Origin: Streptomyces sp. SAJ15
GTDB lineage: Bacteria > Actinomycetota > Actinomycetes > Streptomycetales > Streptomycetaceae
Direction of reading: 5' to 3'
Length of the DNA: 64,000 nt
NCBI RefSeq assembly: GCF_007595705.1
Contig: NZ_NISY01000007.1
Span: 1-64,000 of the forward strand
The translations under genes and the position numbers were made by a program. Shown here in pieces: positions 26,065 through 34,080 of this stretch (positions within the stretch are counted from its first letter, which is position 1; each line of letters begins with the position of its first letter). A model generated the notes under the pieces. It was not told where the DNA came from. It saw nothing but the letters and a program-made list of their open reading frames with translations, and did not search any database.

Positions 26065-26150
26065 GCCGTCACCCCCTCCACGGCCGGGGGTCCGGGGGTC
26101 GTCCCCCGGGTCAACACAGTCTCAATACCACCCAGGAGGCGGGCCGATGA
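26061..26150 (+). CDS. 29-residue mini-ORF 1 in tldD-tldE junction
   Basis: ATG at 26061 overlaps the tldD stop (ATGA), has CAGGAGG 8 nt upstream, and the frame closes in another ATGA at 26147-26150. The peptide starts M-S-R-H-P-L-H-G-R-G and ends N-T-T-Q-E-A-G-R, the same eight residues that end TldD, so it arose by duplication of the junction. It is probably translated by coupling. Whether the peptide does anything is unknown. Confidence 0.45.
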   Translation: MSRHPLHGRGSGGRPPGQHSLNTTQEAGR

Positions 26151-26236
26151 GCCGTCACCCCCTCCACGGCCGGGGGTCCGGGGGTCGTCCCCCGGGTCAA
26201 CACAGTCTCAACACCAGCCAGGAGGCGGGCCGATGA
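26147..26236 (+). CDS. 29-residue mini-ORF 2 in tldD-tldE junction
   Basis: Second, near-identical copy of mini-ORF 1. It starts in the ATGA that ends the first, has its own CAGGAGG, and ends N-T-S-Q-E-A-G-R in the ATGA that opens tldE at 26233. The two mini-ORFs keep an unbroken chain of stop/start overlaps from tldD to tldE. Confidence 0.45.
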   Translation: MSRHPLHGRGSGGRPPGQHSLNTSQEAGR

Positions 26237-27633
26237 GCCGTTCGCACAAGCCGCACGAGATCGTCGAGCGGGCGCTGGAGCTGTCCCGCGCGGACGGCTG
26301 TGTGGTCATCGCCGACGAGCACTCCACCGCCAATCTGCGCTGGGCGGGCAACGCCCTCACCACCAACGGCGTCACCCGCGGCCGCACGCTCACCGTCATC
26401 GCGACCGTGGACGGCGCCCAGGGCACGGCCTCCGGGGTGGTGTCCCGGTCCGCCGTCACCGCCGCGGAGCTGGAGCCGTTGGTGCGGGCGGCCGAGAGCG
26501 CCGCGCGGGACGCCGGTCCGGCCGAGGACGCGCGGCCGCTGGTCGAGGGGGTGGCGGCGTCCGCCGACTTCGCCGAACCGCCCGCCGAGACCTCGTCCGA
26601 GGTGTTCGCCTCCTTCGCCCCGTCGCTGGGCGAGGCGTTCGCCCGGGCCCGCGCGGGCGGCCGCGAGCTGTACGGGTTCGCCAACCACGAGATGGTCACC
26701 AGCTATCTGGGCACCTCCACCGGGTTGCGGCTGCGTCACGACCAGCCGACCGGGACGCTGGAGCTCAACGCCAAGAGCGGCGGGTCGGGGTCGGTGCCGC
26801 GCTCGGCCTGGGCGGGCCACTCCACCCGCGACTTCAAGGACGTGGACCTGGCCGCGATGGACGCGGAGCTGACGCGCCGGCTGGAGTGGGCCGCGCGCCG
26901 GGTGGAGCTGCCAGCCGGCCGGTACGAGACGCTGCTGCCGCCGAGCGCGGTGGCCGATCTGCTGATCTACCAGATGTGGTCGGCGTCGGCGCGGGACGCG
27001 GTGGAGGGCCGTACCGTCTTCAGCCGGGCGGGCGGTGGGACGCGGCTCGGCGAGAAGCTGTCCGAGCTGCCGCTGACGCTGCGCAGCGACCCGCACGAGC
27101 CGGGTCTGGAGGCGGCGCCGTTCGTGCTGGCGCACGCCTCCGGCGACGACGCCTCGGTCTTCGACAACGGACTGCCGCTGGCGCCCACCGACTGGATCCG
27201 GGACGGGGTGCTCAACCGGTTGCAGACCACCCGGCACAGCGCGGACCTCACCGGCCTGCCGGTCGTCCCCGCGATCGACAACCTGATCCTGGACGGGGGC
27301 GGGACCCGCTCGCTGGACGAGCTGGTCGCGGCGACCGACCGCGGGCTGCTGCTGACCTGTCTGTGGTACATCCGCGAGGTCGACCCGGCGACGCTGCTGC
27401 TGACCGGGCTGACCCGGGACGGCGTCTATCTGGTCGAGGGCGGCGAGGTCGTCGGCGAGGTGAACAACTTCCGCTTCAACGAGTCGCCGGTCGATCTGCT
27501 CTCCCGCGCCACCGAGGTGGGCCGCACCGAGCGGACGATGCCGCGCGAGTGGAGCGACTGGTTCACCCGGGCGGCGATGCCGGCGATGCGCCTGCCCGAC
27601 TTCAACATGAGCTCGGTCAGCCAGGGCGTGTGA
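26233..27633 (+). CDS. TldE/PmbA-type protease partner subunit
   Basis: A 466-residue TldD/PmbA family protein without the H-E-x-x-x-H zinc motif, as expected for the TldE partner. Conserved features include R-W-A-G-N-A-L-T-T-N-G, Y-G-F-A-N-H-E, D-G-G-G-T-R-S-L-D-E-L and F-R-F-N-E-S-P at the end. The ATG at 26233 follows CAGGAGG and overlaps the stop of mini-ORF 2. Expression should depend on ribosomes passing the repeated junction. Confidence 0.92.
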   Translation: MSRSHKPHEIVERALELSRADGCVVIADEHSTANLRWAGNALTTNGVTRGRTLTVIATVDGAQGTASGVVSRSAVTAAELEPLVRAAESAARDAGPAEDARPLVEGVAASADFAEPPAETSSEVFASFAPSLGEAFARARAGGRELYGFANHEMVTSYLGTSTGLRLRHDQPTGTLELNAKSGGSGSVPRSAWAGHSTRDFKDVDLAAMDAELTRRLEWAARRVELPAGRYETLLPPSAVADLLIYQMWSASARDAVEGRTVFSRAGGGTRLGEKLSELPLTLRSDPHEPGLEAAPFVLAHASGDDASVFDNGLPLAPTDWIRDGVLNRLQTTRHSADLTGLPVVPAIDNLILDGGGTRSLDELVAATDRGLLLTCLWYIREVDPATLLLTGLTRDGVYLVEGGEVVGEVNNFRFNESPVDLLSRATEVGRTERTMPREWSDWFTRAAMPAMRLPDFNMSSVSQGV

Positions 27634-27717
27634 CGCCCCGGGAACGCCGGGACGCGCGGTGGCCGAGGGCGGGATCGGCGGCCCGGGGCGGTCGGCCCGA
27701 GCCACCGCGCGTCCGAA

Positions 27718-27744
27718 TTGGTCGGGGCGTACGACCGCGACCAA
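27718..27744. promoter_or_regulatory. Inverted repeat upstream of tyrS
   Basis: TTGGTCG (27718-27724) and CGACCAA (27738-27744) flank a 13-nt centre, 53 bp before tyrS. It may be an operator or a short leader hairpin; TAGACT directly after it could be a -10 element. No T-box leader features are visible. Confidence 0.35.
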
Positions 27745-27796
27745 ATAGACTCGACCCGTCCCTTGTCCGATCACGACTCTCCACAGGAACCCCACG

Positions 27797-29215
27797 ATGA
27801 CACGCCTCGGCGACTCCGTCGCTCTCGTCAGCACACTGCTGGCGCAGGACCTCTCCTCCGACTCCACCGTCGAGCGGCTGCTCACGGAGACCAAGGCGCG
27901 GCGCTATCTGGACCTGACGGACCTGTCGGCGAAGGAGCAGGCCGAGCTGATCGCGTCCCGCACCGTCGAGGTGTTGCCGGACGTCCAGAAGCTGGCCGAG
28001 CGCATCGACGAGCGCCGCGCGGCGGGCCGCGGGCTGAGCATCAAGCTGGGCATCGACCCGACCGCCGCGGACGTGCACCTGGGGCACGCCGTGCCCGTGA
28101 TCATCCTCAGCCGCTTCCAGCGGATGGGCCACGACGTCACGCTGCTGATCGGCGACTTCACCGCCAAGATCGGCGACCCGTCGGGGCGCACCGCGGAGCG
28201 TCCGCCGCTCACCGACGAGGACATCGCCGCCAACCTCGCCGGCTACCGCGAGCAGGTCCGGCCCTTCTTCGACTTCGAGAAGGTGAGCTTCCGGCAGAAC
28301 AGCGAGTGGCTGGCTCCGTACACCTTCCCGGAGCTGCTCGGACTGCTTTCCCAGGTGCCGGTCTCCCAGCTGCTCCAGCGCGAGGACTTCCGCAACCGGC
28401 TGGCCGCCGGCTCCGGGCTGACCATGTCCGAGCTGCTGTACCCGATCGCGCAGGGTCTGGACTCGGTGGCGCTCGACTGCGACGTCGAGCTGGGCGGCGC
28501 GGACCAGCTGCTCAACCTCCAGATGGGGCGCAAGCTGATGGAGCTGCGCGGCCAGCGCCCGCAGCTCGTCGTCACCATGCCGCTGATCGAGGGCACCGAC
28601 GGCACCGGCGCCAAGATGTCCAAGTCGAAGGGCAACTACGTCGGGCTGACCGCCCCCGCCGACGATGTCTTCGGCAAGATCATGTCGGTTCCGGACCGGC
28701 TGATGGAGCCGTACCTGAAGGCGTGGACCGAGTGGACCGACGCGGAGGTCGCGGCCGCGCTGGCTCGGGTCGCGGACCGCTCGCTGCACCCGATGGACCT
28801 CAAGAAGGTGCTCGCCGGTGAGGTCGTCGCCGCGCTCTACGGCCTGGAGGCGGCGATGGCGGCGCGCGCCGGGTTCGTGGCCCAGTTCTCCAAGAAGAGC
28901 TTCACGGACGTGGAGTCGCTGCCGGAGGTGGACACGGCCGAGCACGGCGCCGAGACCGTCGTCGCCGTGCTGAGCAAGGTGCTGGGCTTCCAGCCGAGCG
29001 CCTCCGCGGCGCGCCGGGTCGCCAAGCAGAACGGGCTGCGGCTCGTCGTCGAGGGCGCGTCCGGCCAGGAGTCGGCGGTGCTCACCGAGGCCCAGGCGAT
29101 CCGGCCGCTGGCCGAGGTGGTGGCCGAGGTGCTGGCGGCGGCCGGGCTGGAGCCGGGCTCCGGCAGCGTCTACCTGAAGGCGGGCCGCAAGATCGCGCAG
29201 CTGCGCGGGCTGTAG
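27797..29215 (+). CDS. tyrS: Tyrosyl-tRNA synthetase
   Basis: Class I aminoacyl-tRNA synthetase charging tRNA-Tyr. The 472-residue protein has an N-terminal extension of about 75 residues, the HIGH-type motif H-L-G-H (94-97), the tyrosine pocket G-G-A-D-Q, K-M-S-K-S-K-G starting at K273, and a C-terminal S4 RNA-binding domain (about 405-470, with S-A-R-R-like S-A-A-R-R-V-A-K-Q-N-G). The ATG at 27797 has AGGAA upstream. It is monocistronic and ends before a strong terminator. This is the only translation-charging gene in the window. Confidence 0.96.
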   Translation: MTRLGDSVALVSTLLAQDLSSDSTVERLLTETKARRYLDLTDLSAKEQAELIASRTVEVLPDVQKLAERIDERRAAGRGLSIKLGIDPTAADVHLGHAVPVIILSRFQRMGHDVTLLIGDFTAKIGDPSGRTAERPPLTDEDIAANLAGYREQVRPFFDFEKVSFRQNSEWLAPYTFPELLGLLSQVPVSQLLQREDFRNRLAAGSGLTMSELLYPIAQGLDSVALDCDVELGGADQLLNLQMGRKLMELRGQRPQLVVTMPLIEGTDGTGAKMSKSKGNYVGLTAPADDVFGKIMSVPDRLMEPYLKAWTEWTDAEVAAALARVADRSLHPMDLKKVLAGEVVAALYGLEAAMAARAGFVAQFSKKSFTDVESLPEVDTAEHGAETVVAVLSKVLGFQPSASAARRVAKQNGLRLVVEGASGQESAVLTEAQAIRPLAEVVAEVLAAAGLEPGSGSVYLKAGRKIAQLRGL

Positions 29216-29250
29216 TCACGGGCCGCCCCGCGGGCGGCGCACGACGGACG

Positions 29251-29288
29251 GCGGCGGCCGGTGGGCGATGAGGCCCACCGGCCGCCGC
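29251..29288. terminator. Bidirectional terminator between tyrS and GlsB-like gene
   Basis: A perfect 16-bp stem (29251-29266 with 29273-29288) and GATGAG loop between convergent genes. Confidence 0.85.
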
Positions 29289-29318
29289 CGCGTCGCACCG
29301 GGTTCGCGGCCCGCCGGC

Positions 29319-29594
29319 TCAGGCCCGCCTTCGGCTGCCGCGGATCGAGGCCCACAGCGGGGTGCCGACCGCCACGATGAGCACCGCACCGCCGAGCTGG
29401 AACAGGTGTCGCCACCAGTCGATGCCCGCGGTCTCCCGGATCCCGAGCCAGCCGGCGAGGGCATTGCCCAGAATGCTGCCGAGGAGTCCGAAGAGTGCCG
29501 TCAACCACAGGGGGATGTCCTGCTTGCCCGGCAGGATGAGCTTGGCCAGCAGACCCAGCACCAAGCCGACGATGATCGCCCACAACCAGTTCAT
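29319..29594 (-). CDS. GlsB/YeaQ/YmgE family membrane protein
   Basis: A 91-residue membrane protein of the transglycosylase-associated-protein family, implicated in stress responses. Helices lie at about 2-20, 28-48 and 63-83. The family start M-N-W-L-W-A-I-I-V-G-L, then G-L-L-A-K-L-I-L-P-G-K-Q-D, and the glycine-rich G-L-L-G-S-I-L-G-N segment are clear. This copy is slightly longer than usual at the C-terminus. The ATG at 29594 follows AGGAGG. Confidence 0.85.
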   Translation of the reverse strand: MNWLWAIIVGLVLGLLAKLILPGKQDIPLWLTALFGLLGSILGNALAGWLGIRETAGIDWWRHLFQLGGAVLIVAVGTPLWASIRGSRRRA

Positions 29595-29805
29595 GTCGCC
29601 TCCTGGCACAGCGGTGTGCGCATTCCTCCCCAGTCTCCGACCGGCACCCGTACGGCGCACGCCGGATGGCCCCCGTCCGTCATATGGCGTAGTCGGATGA
29701 GCGCCGTAGGGGCTGCCCCGGTCTCGAACCCGACCGAGCCGGGGCGTAACGTTATGGGTGTCCGGTACCGGGGTGAGCCGGTGTGTCGTCAGGCGGTGGA
29801 ACGTG

Positions 29806-30180
29806 ATGCGGAAGCGAAGCGGTACCCAGGTCTTCCGGATCACCGGAGCCAGGCAGAGCCTGGCCGAGGACGTCCGCGGCAGGCAGCGCCGCTACATCAT
29901 CTCGATGAGCATCCGCACCCTGGCGGTCGTGCTGGCCGCGGTGCTGTGGAACGTGGAACGGCACGTGGCCGGCGTGGCGCTGGTCGCGGGCATGCTCCTC
30001 CCCTATGTCGCCGTCGTGATCGCCAACGCCGGCCGGGAGAACGTGCCGTCGCTGCCTTCGACGTTCGTTCCGACGACCGTCCGACCGATGCTGACCGCCG
30101 GCGCCGGGGAGCCGCGGGCGGAATCCGACCCGGAACCCTCCGCTCACCTTTCCGAGGACTCCTCGGACGCACGCGGCTGA
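29806..30180 (+). CDS. DUF3099 membrane protein
   Basis: A 124-residue protein with the DUF3099 core: I-T-G-A-R-Q-S-L-A-E-D-V-R-G-R-Q followed by two hydrophobic helices (about 32-53 and 58-80) and I-A-N-A-G-R-E-N. The C-terminal 40 residues are polar and acidic. The ATG at 29806 is 5 nt after GGTGGA; a GTG at 29803 is too close to it. TAACGTTAT near 29746 may be its -10 region. Actinobacteria-specific; function unknown. Confidence 0.85.
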   Translation: MRKRSGTQVFRITGARQSLAEDVRGRQRRYIISMSIRTLAVVLAAVLWNVERHVAGVALVAGMLLPYVAVVIANAGRENVPSLPSTFVPTTVRPMLTAGAGEPRAESDPEPSAHLSEDSSDARG

Positions 30181-30351
30181 CCTGCCACGCCGTCGCAGCC
30201 TCAAGAAAACCTCAGATCAATCATGTGGTTCCGGTGCACCGCGCCCCATGCCGCATGACATACTGCGTACGCGCTCCGCATCCCCCGTCGGAGCGACGGA
30301 CCGACGCCGGGCGGCTCCCCCCGTGGCTGCCCGGCGTCGCCATGTCCGGGT

Positions 30352-30357
30352 TAGGGT
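30352..30357 (+). promoter_or_regulatory. -10 element (TAGGGT) of probable leaderless transcript
   Basis: TAGGGT ends 7 nt before the GTG at 30365, with no ribosome binding site between. Confidence 0.45.
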
Positions 30358-30364
30358 CGGCGGT

Positions 30365-30595
30365 GTGAACTCCCCCGACACCTCCCCGGATTCCATGATC
30401 TGCTCCGCCAAGGGCTGCCGGGCGCCCGCCGTCTGGGTGCTGGCGTGGAACAACCCGAAGATCCATACGCCGGAGCGGCGGAAGACCTGGCTGGCGTGCG
30501 AGGAGCACCGCGAGCACCTGTCGAAGTTCCTGGGCGTCCGCGGGTTCCTGAAGGACGTCGTGACGCTGGAAGAGTGGTCGGCCGCCGAGCACTGA
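30365..30595 (+). CDS. Small zinc-ribbon-like protein
   Basis: A 76-residue cytoplasmic protein with a putative metal site: C-S-A-K-G-C near residues 12-17 and C-E-E-H-R-E-H near 45-51. The segment between (A-V-W-V-L-A-W-N-N-P) is conserved in Streptomyces homologues as I remember them; some databases mislabel this family. Function unknown. The GTG at 30365 lacks a ribosome binding site and is preceded by a -10-like hexamer at leaderless spacing. It converges with moaA across a minisatellite. Confidence 0.75.
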   Translation: MNSPDTSPDSMICSAKGCRAPAVWVLAWNNPKIHTPERRKTWLACEEHREHLSKFLGVRGFLKDVVTLEEWSAAEH

Positions 30596-30618
30596 GCCCG
30601 CACGGACGCCCCGGACAC

Positions 30619-30735
30619 GGGGCGGTGGGCGCGTGACGCCCGGGGCATGGCGCGGCAGGCGCGTGACGCTCGGGCACGGGGCGGCGGGCGCGTGACGCCC
30701 GGGGCATGGTGCGGCAGGCGTGTGTGACGCCCGCC
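30619..30735. repeat. Minisatellite, four units of about 30 bp
   Basis: Units start at 30619, 30649, 30678 and 30708, each containing G-rich sequence then GCGTGACGCCCG. GGGCG and CGCCC within a unit can form a small hairpin around CGTGA. It fills the space between two convergent genes. Confidence 0.85.
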
Positions 30736-30745
30736 CGCCCCCGGC

Positions 30746-31735
30746 TCAGCCGCCGATCGCCGACATGGGCCGGTCCGGCTGGAGGAAGTCGGGGTCGTCC
30801 AGGCCCGAGCCGGCCTTCTTCCCCCACATCGCCACCCGCCACAGCCGGGCGATCTCCTCGTCCGGCGCGCCCGAGCGCAGCGCCCCGCGCAGGTCGGACT
30901 CCTCGCGGGCGAACAGGCAGGTGCGCACCTGGCCGTCGGCGGTGAGTCGAGTGCGGTCGCAGGCCCGGCAGAAGGGCCGGGTGACCGAGGCGATGACGCC
31001 GACCCGGGCGGGGCCGCCGTCGACCAGCCAACGCTCGGCGGGCGCCGAGCCGCGCTCCTCCTCGGCCTCCTGTGTGAGCGAGAAGCGGGTCCGCAGGCTG
31101 GCCAGGATGTCACCCGCGGTGATCATGTTGTCCCGCTGCCAGCCGTGCTGCGGGTCCAGCGGCATCTGCTCGATGAAGCGCAGTTCATAGCCCTGTTCCA
31201 GGGCCCAGGCGAGGAGATCGGGTGCCTCGTCGTCGTTGAGGCCGGACATCAGCACGGTGTTGATCTTGACCGGGGTGAGCCCGGCGGCGCGGGCGGCCGC
31301 GAGTCCCGCGATCACGTCGTGGTGGCGCTTGCGCCGGGTCAGCGCCTGGAAGACGTCGGGGCGCAGGGTGTCGAGCGAGACGTTGACCCGGTCCAGACCG
31401 GCGCCGCGCAGCGCCTCGGCGGTGCGTGCCAGGCCGATGCCGTTGGTGGTCAGGGAGAGCCTGGGGCGGGGCGCGAGCGCGGCGCAGCGCTCGACGATGG
31501 AGACCAGACCGGGGCGGAGCAGCGGCTCGCCGCCGGTGAAGCGGACCTCGGTGACACCGAGGTCGGTGACCGCGATACGGACGAGTCGGACGATCTCGTC
31601 ATCGGTGAGCAGCTCGGGCTTGGCCAGCCACTGCAGGCCCTCCTCCGGCATGCAGTAGGTGCAGCGCAGGTTGCAGCGGTCGGTCAGCGACACCCGTAGA
31701 TCGGTGGCGACGCGGCCATAGGTGTCGATCAGCAC
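30746..31735 (-). CDS. moaA: GTP 3',8-cyclase MoaA
   Basis: Radical-SAM enzyme for the first step of molybdenum cofactor synthesis. The 329-residue protein has the N-terminal 4Fe-4S motif C21-x3-C25-x2-C28 in D-R-C-N-L-R-C-T-Y-C-M, the G-G-E-P-L-L SAM-binding motif, and the second cluster motif C-R-A-C-D-R-T-R-L...C-L-F in the last quarter. It ends in the required G-G. The GTG at 31735 follows GGAGGGG and gives the common start V-L-I-D-T-Y-G-R; the open frame extends 27 codons further without family similarity. Confidence 0.96.
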   Translation of the reverse strand: MLIDTYGRVATDLRVSLTDRCNLRCTYCMPEEGLQWLAKPELLTDDEIVRLVRIAVTDLGVTEVRFTGGEPLLRPGLVSIVERCAALAPRPRLSLTTNGIGLARTAEALRGAGLDRVNVSLDTLRPDVFQALTRRKRHHDVIAGLAAARAAGLTPVKINTVLMSGLNDDEAPDLLAWALEQGYELRFIEQMPLDPQHGWQRDNMITAGDILASLRTRFSLTQEAEEERGSAPAERWLVDGGPARVGVIASVTRPFCRACDRTRLTADGQVRTCLFAREESDLRGALRSGAPDEEIARLWRVAMWGKKAGSGLDDPDFLQPDRPMSAIGG

Positions 31736-31828
31736 GGCGGCGACCCCTCCACGGATTTCGGATACATGCGCTTCGCTCAATTGTCCCGCAGCGTACGCGA
31801 CAGGCGCGATCTTCAACAGTTCGTTGAG

Positions 31829-31843
31829 TGAACGGTCCGTTCA
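31829..31843. promoter_or_regulatory. 15-bp palindrome upstream of moaA
   Basis: TGAACGG and CCGTTCA flank a single central T, 94 bp upstream of moaA. Perfect palindromes of this type are typical operators of TetR-family repressors. No regulator gene is adjacent. Confidence 0.5.
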
Positions 31844-31923
31844 GACGGTCTCGCGCGGTGGACCGTCGCGCGTGCGGGCCTTCGGCGGCGCGGGGTGCGC
31901 GAGCGGGCCCGGCGGCACGGGCA

Positions 31924-31953
31924 GGGCCCCGCGCGGTCTCCCGCGCGGGGCCC
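31924..31953 (-). terminator. Terminator of the DUF485-actP operon
   Basis: A perfect 13-bp stem (31924-31936 with 31941-31953) and TCTC loop, 59 bp beyond the actP stop. Confidence 0.75.
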
Positions 31954-32011
31954 TGGGGCCGGGCGGCGGCCGCCTCGGCCGGCGCGCCCGGCGTACGCGC
32001 CGGCCGGGTGC

Positions 32012-33640
32012 TCAGTGCGCCCCGTAGCCGGTGAGGGAGCGGACCTCCAGCTCCGCGTACTTCTTCTGGTCCGGCTCCTCCTTGGAGAGCAGCGAGCCGA
32101 GCCAGCCGAGCAGGAAACCCAGCGGGATGGAGATCAGGCCCGGGTTCTCCAGCGGGAACCAGTGGAAGTCCACGTCCGGGAACATCGAGGTCTCCTTGCC
32201 GGAGACCACCGGCGAGAAGAGCACCAGGAAGACGGAGGAGAACAGCCCTCCGTAGATGGACCACAGCGCCCCCTGGGTGGTGAAGCGCTTCCAGAAGAGG
32301 CTGTAGAGGATCGTCGGGAGGTTGGCGGAGGCCGCCACCGCGAAGGCCAGCGCCACCAGGCCGGCGACGTTCAGATCGCGCGCGAAGACACCGAGGACGA
32401 CGGCGACGGTGCCGATGCCGACGGTCGCCCACCGCGCGGCCGCGACCTCCTCCCGCTGGGTCGCCTCCCCCTTGCGGATGACGTTGGCGTACAGGTCGTG
32501 CGCGAAGGACGAGGAGGAGGCGAGGGTGAGCCCGGCGACCACCGCGAGGATGGTGGCGAAGGCCACCGCCGAGATGACCGCGAGCAGCACCGGGCCGCCG
32601 AGCTCCTCGGCGAGCAGCGGAGCCGCCGTGTTGCCCGACTTGTTCGAGGCGATGATGTCCTCGCGCTTGAGCAGCGCGGCGGCGCCGAAGCCCAGCGCGA
32701 TGGTCATCAGGTAGAAGGCGCCGATGATGCCGATGGCCCAGTTCACCGACTTACGGGCGGCCTGGGAGGTGGGGACGGTGTAGAAGCGGATGAGGATGTG
32801 CGGCAGGCCGGCGGTGCCGAGCACCAGGGCGATGCCGAGCGAGATGAAGTCGAGCTTGGTGGTGGCGGTGGCCCCGTACTTCAGCCCCGGCTCCAGGAAC
32901 GACGCGCCCACACCGCTGTTCCGGGCCGCCTCGCCGAGCAGCTTGGAGACGTTGAAGTCGAACTTGAGCAGCACCAGGAAGGTGATCAGGAGCGTGCCCA
33001 CGATGAGCAGCACCGCCTTGACCATCTGGACCCAGGTGGTGCCCTTCATGCCGCCGATGGAGACGTAGAGGATCATCACCACGCCGACCAGGACGACGAT
33101 CAGGATCTTGCCGGCCTCGCTGGTGATGCCGAGCAGCAGCGAGACCAGCACGCCGGCCCCCGCCATCTGGGCCAGCAGGTAGAAGATCGACACGACGATG
33201 GTCGAGACGCCCGCCGCGGTGCGGACCGGCCGCTGGCGCATGCGGTAGGCGAGCACGTCGCCCATGGTGTAGCGGCCGGAGTTGCGCAGCGGCTCGGCCA
33301 CCAGCAACAGCGCCACCAGCCAGGCGACGAGGAAGCCGATGGAGTACAGGAAGCCGTCGTAGCCGGCGAGGGCGATGGCGCCCGCGATGCCGAGGAAGGA
33401 CGCGGCCGACATGTAGTCACCGGAGATCGCCAGCCCGTTCTGGAATCCGGAGAACGAGCGTCCGCCGGCGTAGAAGTCGTTGGCGTCCTTGGTCTGCCGT
33501 CCCGCCCAGACCGTGATGACGAGGGTCGCGACGACGAAGACCGCGAACAGCGAGATGATCAGCGGCCGGTGCTCACCGGCGCTGTCGGCGGCGAGACCGA
33601 TCCCGTCGACGGCGAGGAGGGAGTGGGTGGCGCCGCTCAT
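32012..33640 (-). CDS. actP: Cation/acetate symporter (SSS family, ActP)
   Basis: A 542-residue sodium:solute symporter with about 13 membrane helices, importing acetate or other short monocarboxylates. Hallmarks include F-Y-A-G-G-R-S-F-S-G-F-Q-N-G, the G-D-Y-M-S-A-A-S-F-L-G segment of helix 2 and Y-V-S-I-G-G-M-K-G-T. The C-terminus is cytoplasmic and charged. It overlaps the upstream DUF485 gene by 4 bp (ATGA), the usual arrangement in which DUF485 accompanies ActP-type symporters. Palindromes upstream of the operon suggest Crp-type control. Confidence 0.94.
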   Translation of the reverse strand: MSGATHSLLAVDGIGLAADSAGEHRPLIISLFAVFVVATLVITVWAGRQTKDANDFYAGGRSFSGFQNGLAISGDYMSAASFLGIAGAIALAGYDGFLYSIGFLVAWLVALLLVAEPLRNSGRYTMGDVLAYRMRQRPVRTAAGVSTIVVSIFYLLAQMAGAGVLVSLLLGITSEAGKILIVVLVGVVMILYVSIGGMKGTTWVQMVKAVLLIVGTLLITFLVLLKFDFNVSKLLGEAARNSGVGASFLEPGLKYGATATTKLDFISLGIALVLGTAGLPHILIRFYTVPTSQAARKSVNWAIGIIGAFYLMTIALGFGAAALLKREDIIASNKSGNTAAPLLAEELGGPVLLAVISAVAFATILAVVAGLTLASSSSFAHDLYANVIRKGEATQREEVAAARWATVGIGTVAVVLGVFARDLNVAGLVALAFAVAASANLPTILYSLFWKRFTTQGALWSIYGGLFSSVFLVLFSPVVSGKETSMFPDVDFHWFPLENPGLISIPLGFLLGWLGSLLSKEEPDQKKYAELEVRSLTGYGAH

Positions 33641-33981
33641 TCACCCTCCTCCAGACGGGACTTGATCGCCAGCGCGCGCGGGTCGAGCTTCTCGGCGGCG
33701 TGCCGCGCGTACCACCACGCGATGAGGAACGTGGTGACGAACTGGGCGACGCCGAAGACCAGCGCGATGTTGATGTTGCCGACGACCTTGCTGCCCATGA
33801 AGTCGCCCGCGTAGTTGGACAGCAGGACGTAGAGCAGGTACCAGCTGACGAAGGCGACGGTGAGCGGGAAGGCGAACGAGCGGTGCGCTCGGCGCAGTTC
33901 GCCGAACTCAGCGCTCTCCCGCACTTCGACATAGCGTGGATGGTGCCGTTTCCCCTGCTCATCGACGGGTGCGGTGTCCAC
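33637..33981 (-). CDS. DUF485 membrane protein of the acetate symporter operon
   Basis: A 114-residue two-helix membrane protein (about 38-60 and 74-96). The DUF485 core has F-x-x-L-R-R-A-H-R-S-F-A-F-P-L-T-V, L-L-S-N-Y-A-G-D-F-M and N-I-N-I-A-L-V-F-G. I chose GTG 33981, 5 nt after GGAG, over the upstream in-frame ATG 33999, which follows a run of C residues. DUF485 proteins are encoded with ActP symporters and are thought to assist them. Confidence 0.9.
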   Translation of the reverse strand: MDTAPVDEQGKRHHPRYVEVRESAEFGELRRAHRSFAFPLTVAFVSWYLLYVLLSNYAGDFMGSKVVGNINIALVFGVAQFVTTFLIAWWYARHAAEKLDPRALAIKSRLEEGE

Positions 33982-34016
33982 TGTCTCTCCTGGTGACATA
34001 CGGGGGGGGAACGAGA

Positions 34017-34030
34017 GTGATACGGATCAC
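34017..34030. promoter_or_regulatory. Crp-like palindrome GTGAT-N4-ATCAC
   Basis: A perfect 5-bp inverted repeat around ACGG, 35 bp upstream of the DUF485-actP start. It is close to the GTG-N6-GNCAC consensus described for Streptomyces Crp, differing at one fixed position. Confidence 0.5.
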
Positions 34031-34080
34031 GCATGGTAGGGCGGGGGCAGTGGTCTTCGACAGAGCTGGGTGATGAAAAG

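Larger units (their letters stand above)
26035..26241 (+). repeat. Two identical 86-bp tandem repeats plus partial third copy
   Basis: 26035-26120 and 26121-26206 are identical; 26207-26241 repeats the first 35 bp with two changes. Each unit holds the tldD tail, a ribosome binding site (CAGGAGG), an ATGA stop/start overlap, and about 50 bp of inserted sequence containing a G/C hairpin (for copy 1: arms 26092-26098 and 26103-26109, loop TCGT). The inserted sequence resembles the CGGGGGTCC...CCCCCGG hairpin repeats scattered through Streptomyces genomes. Confidence 0.95.

Noticed and set aside
26061..26236. The two mini-ORFs as RiPP precursor peptides for TldD/TldE
   Set aside because: Their last eight residues are a copy of the TldD end and the rest is a hairpin repeat, so duplication explains them without invoking a product. 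No modifying enzyme gene is near. Kept only as a remote possibility.
30619..30735. CRISPR-like array because of about 30-bp repeats
   Set aside because: Units abut directly with no spacers, are imperfect, and no cas gene is present. The same holds for 20044, 48420 and 56206.
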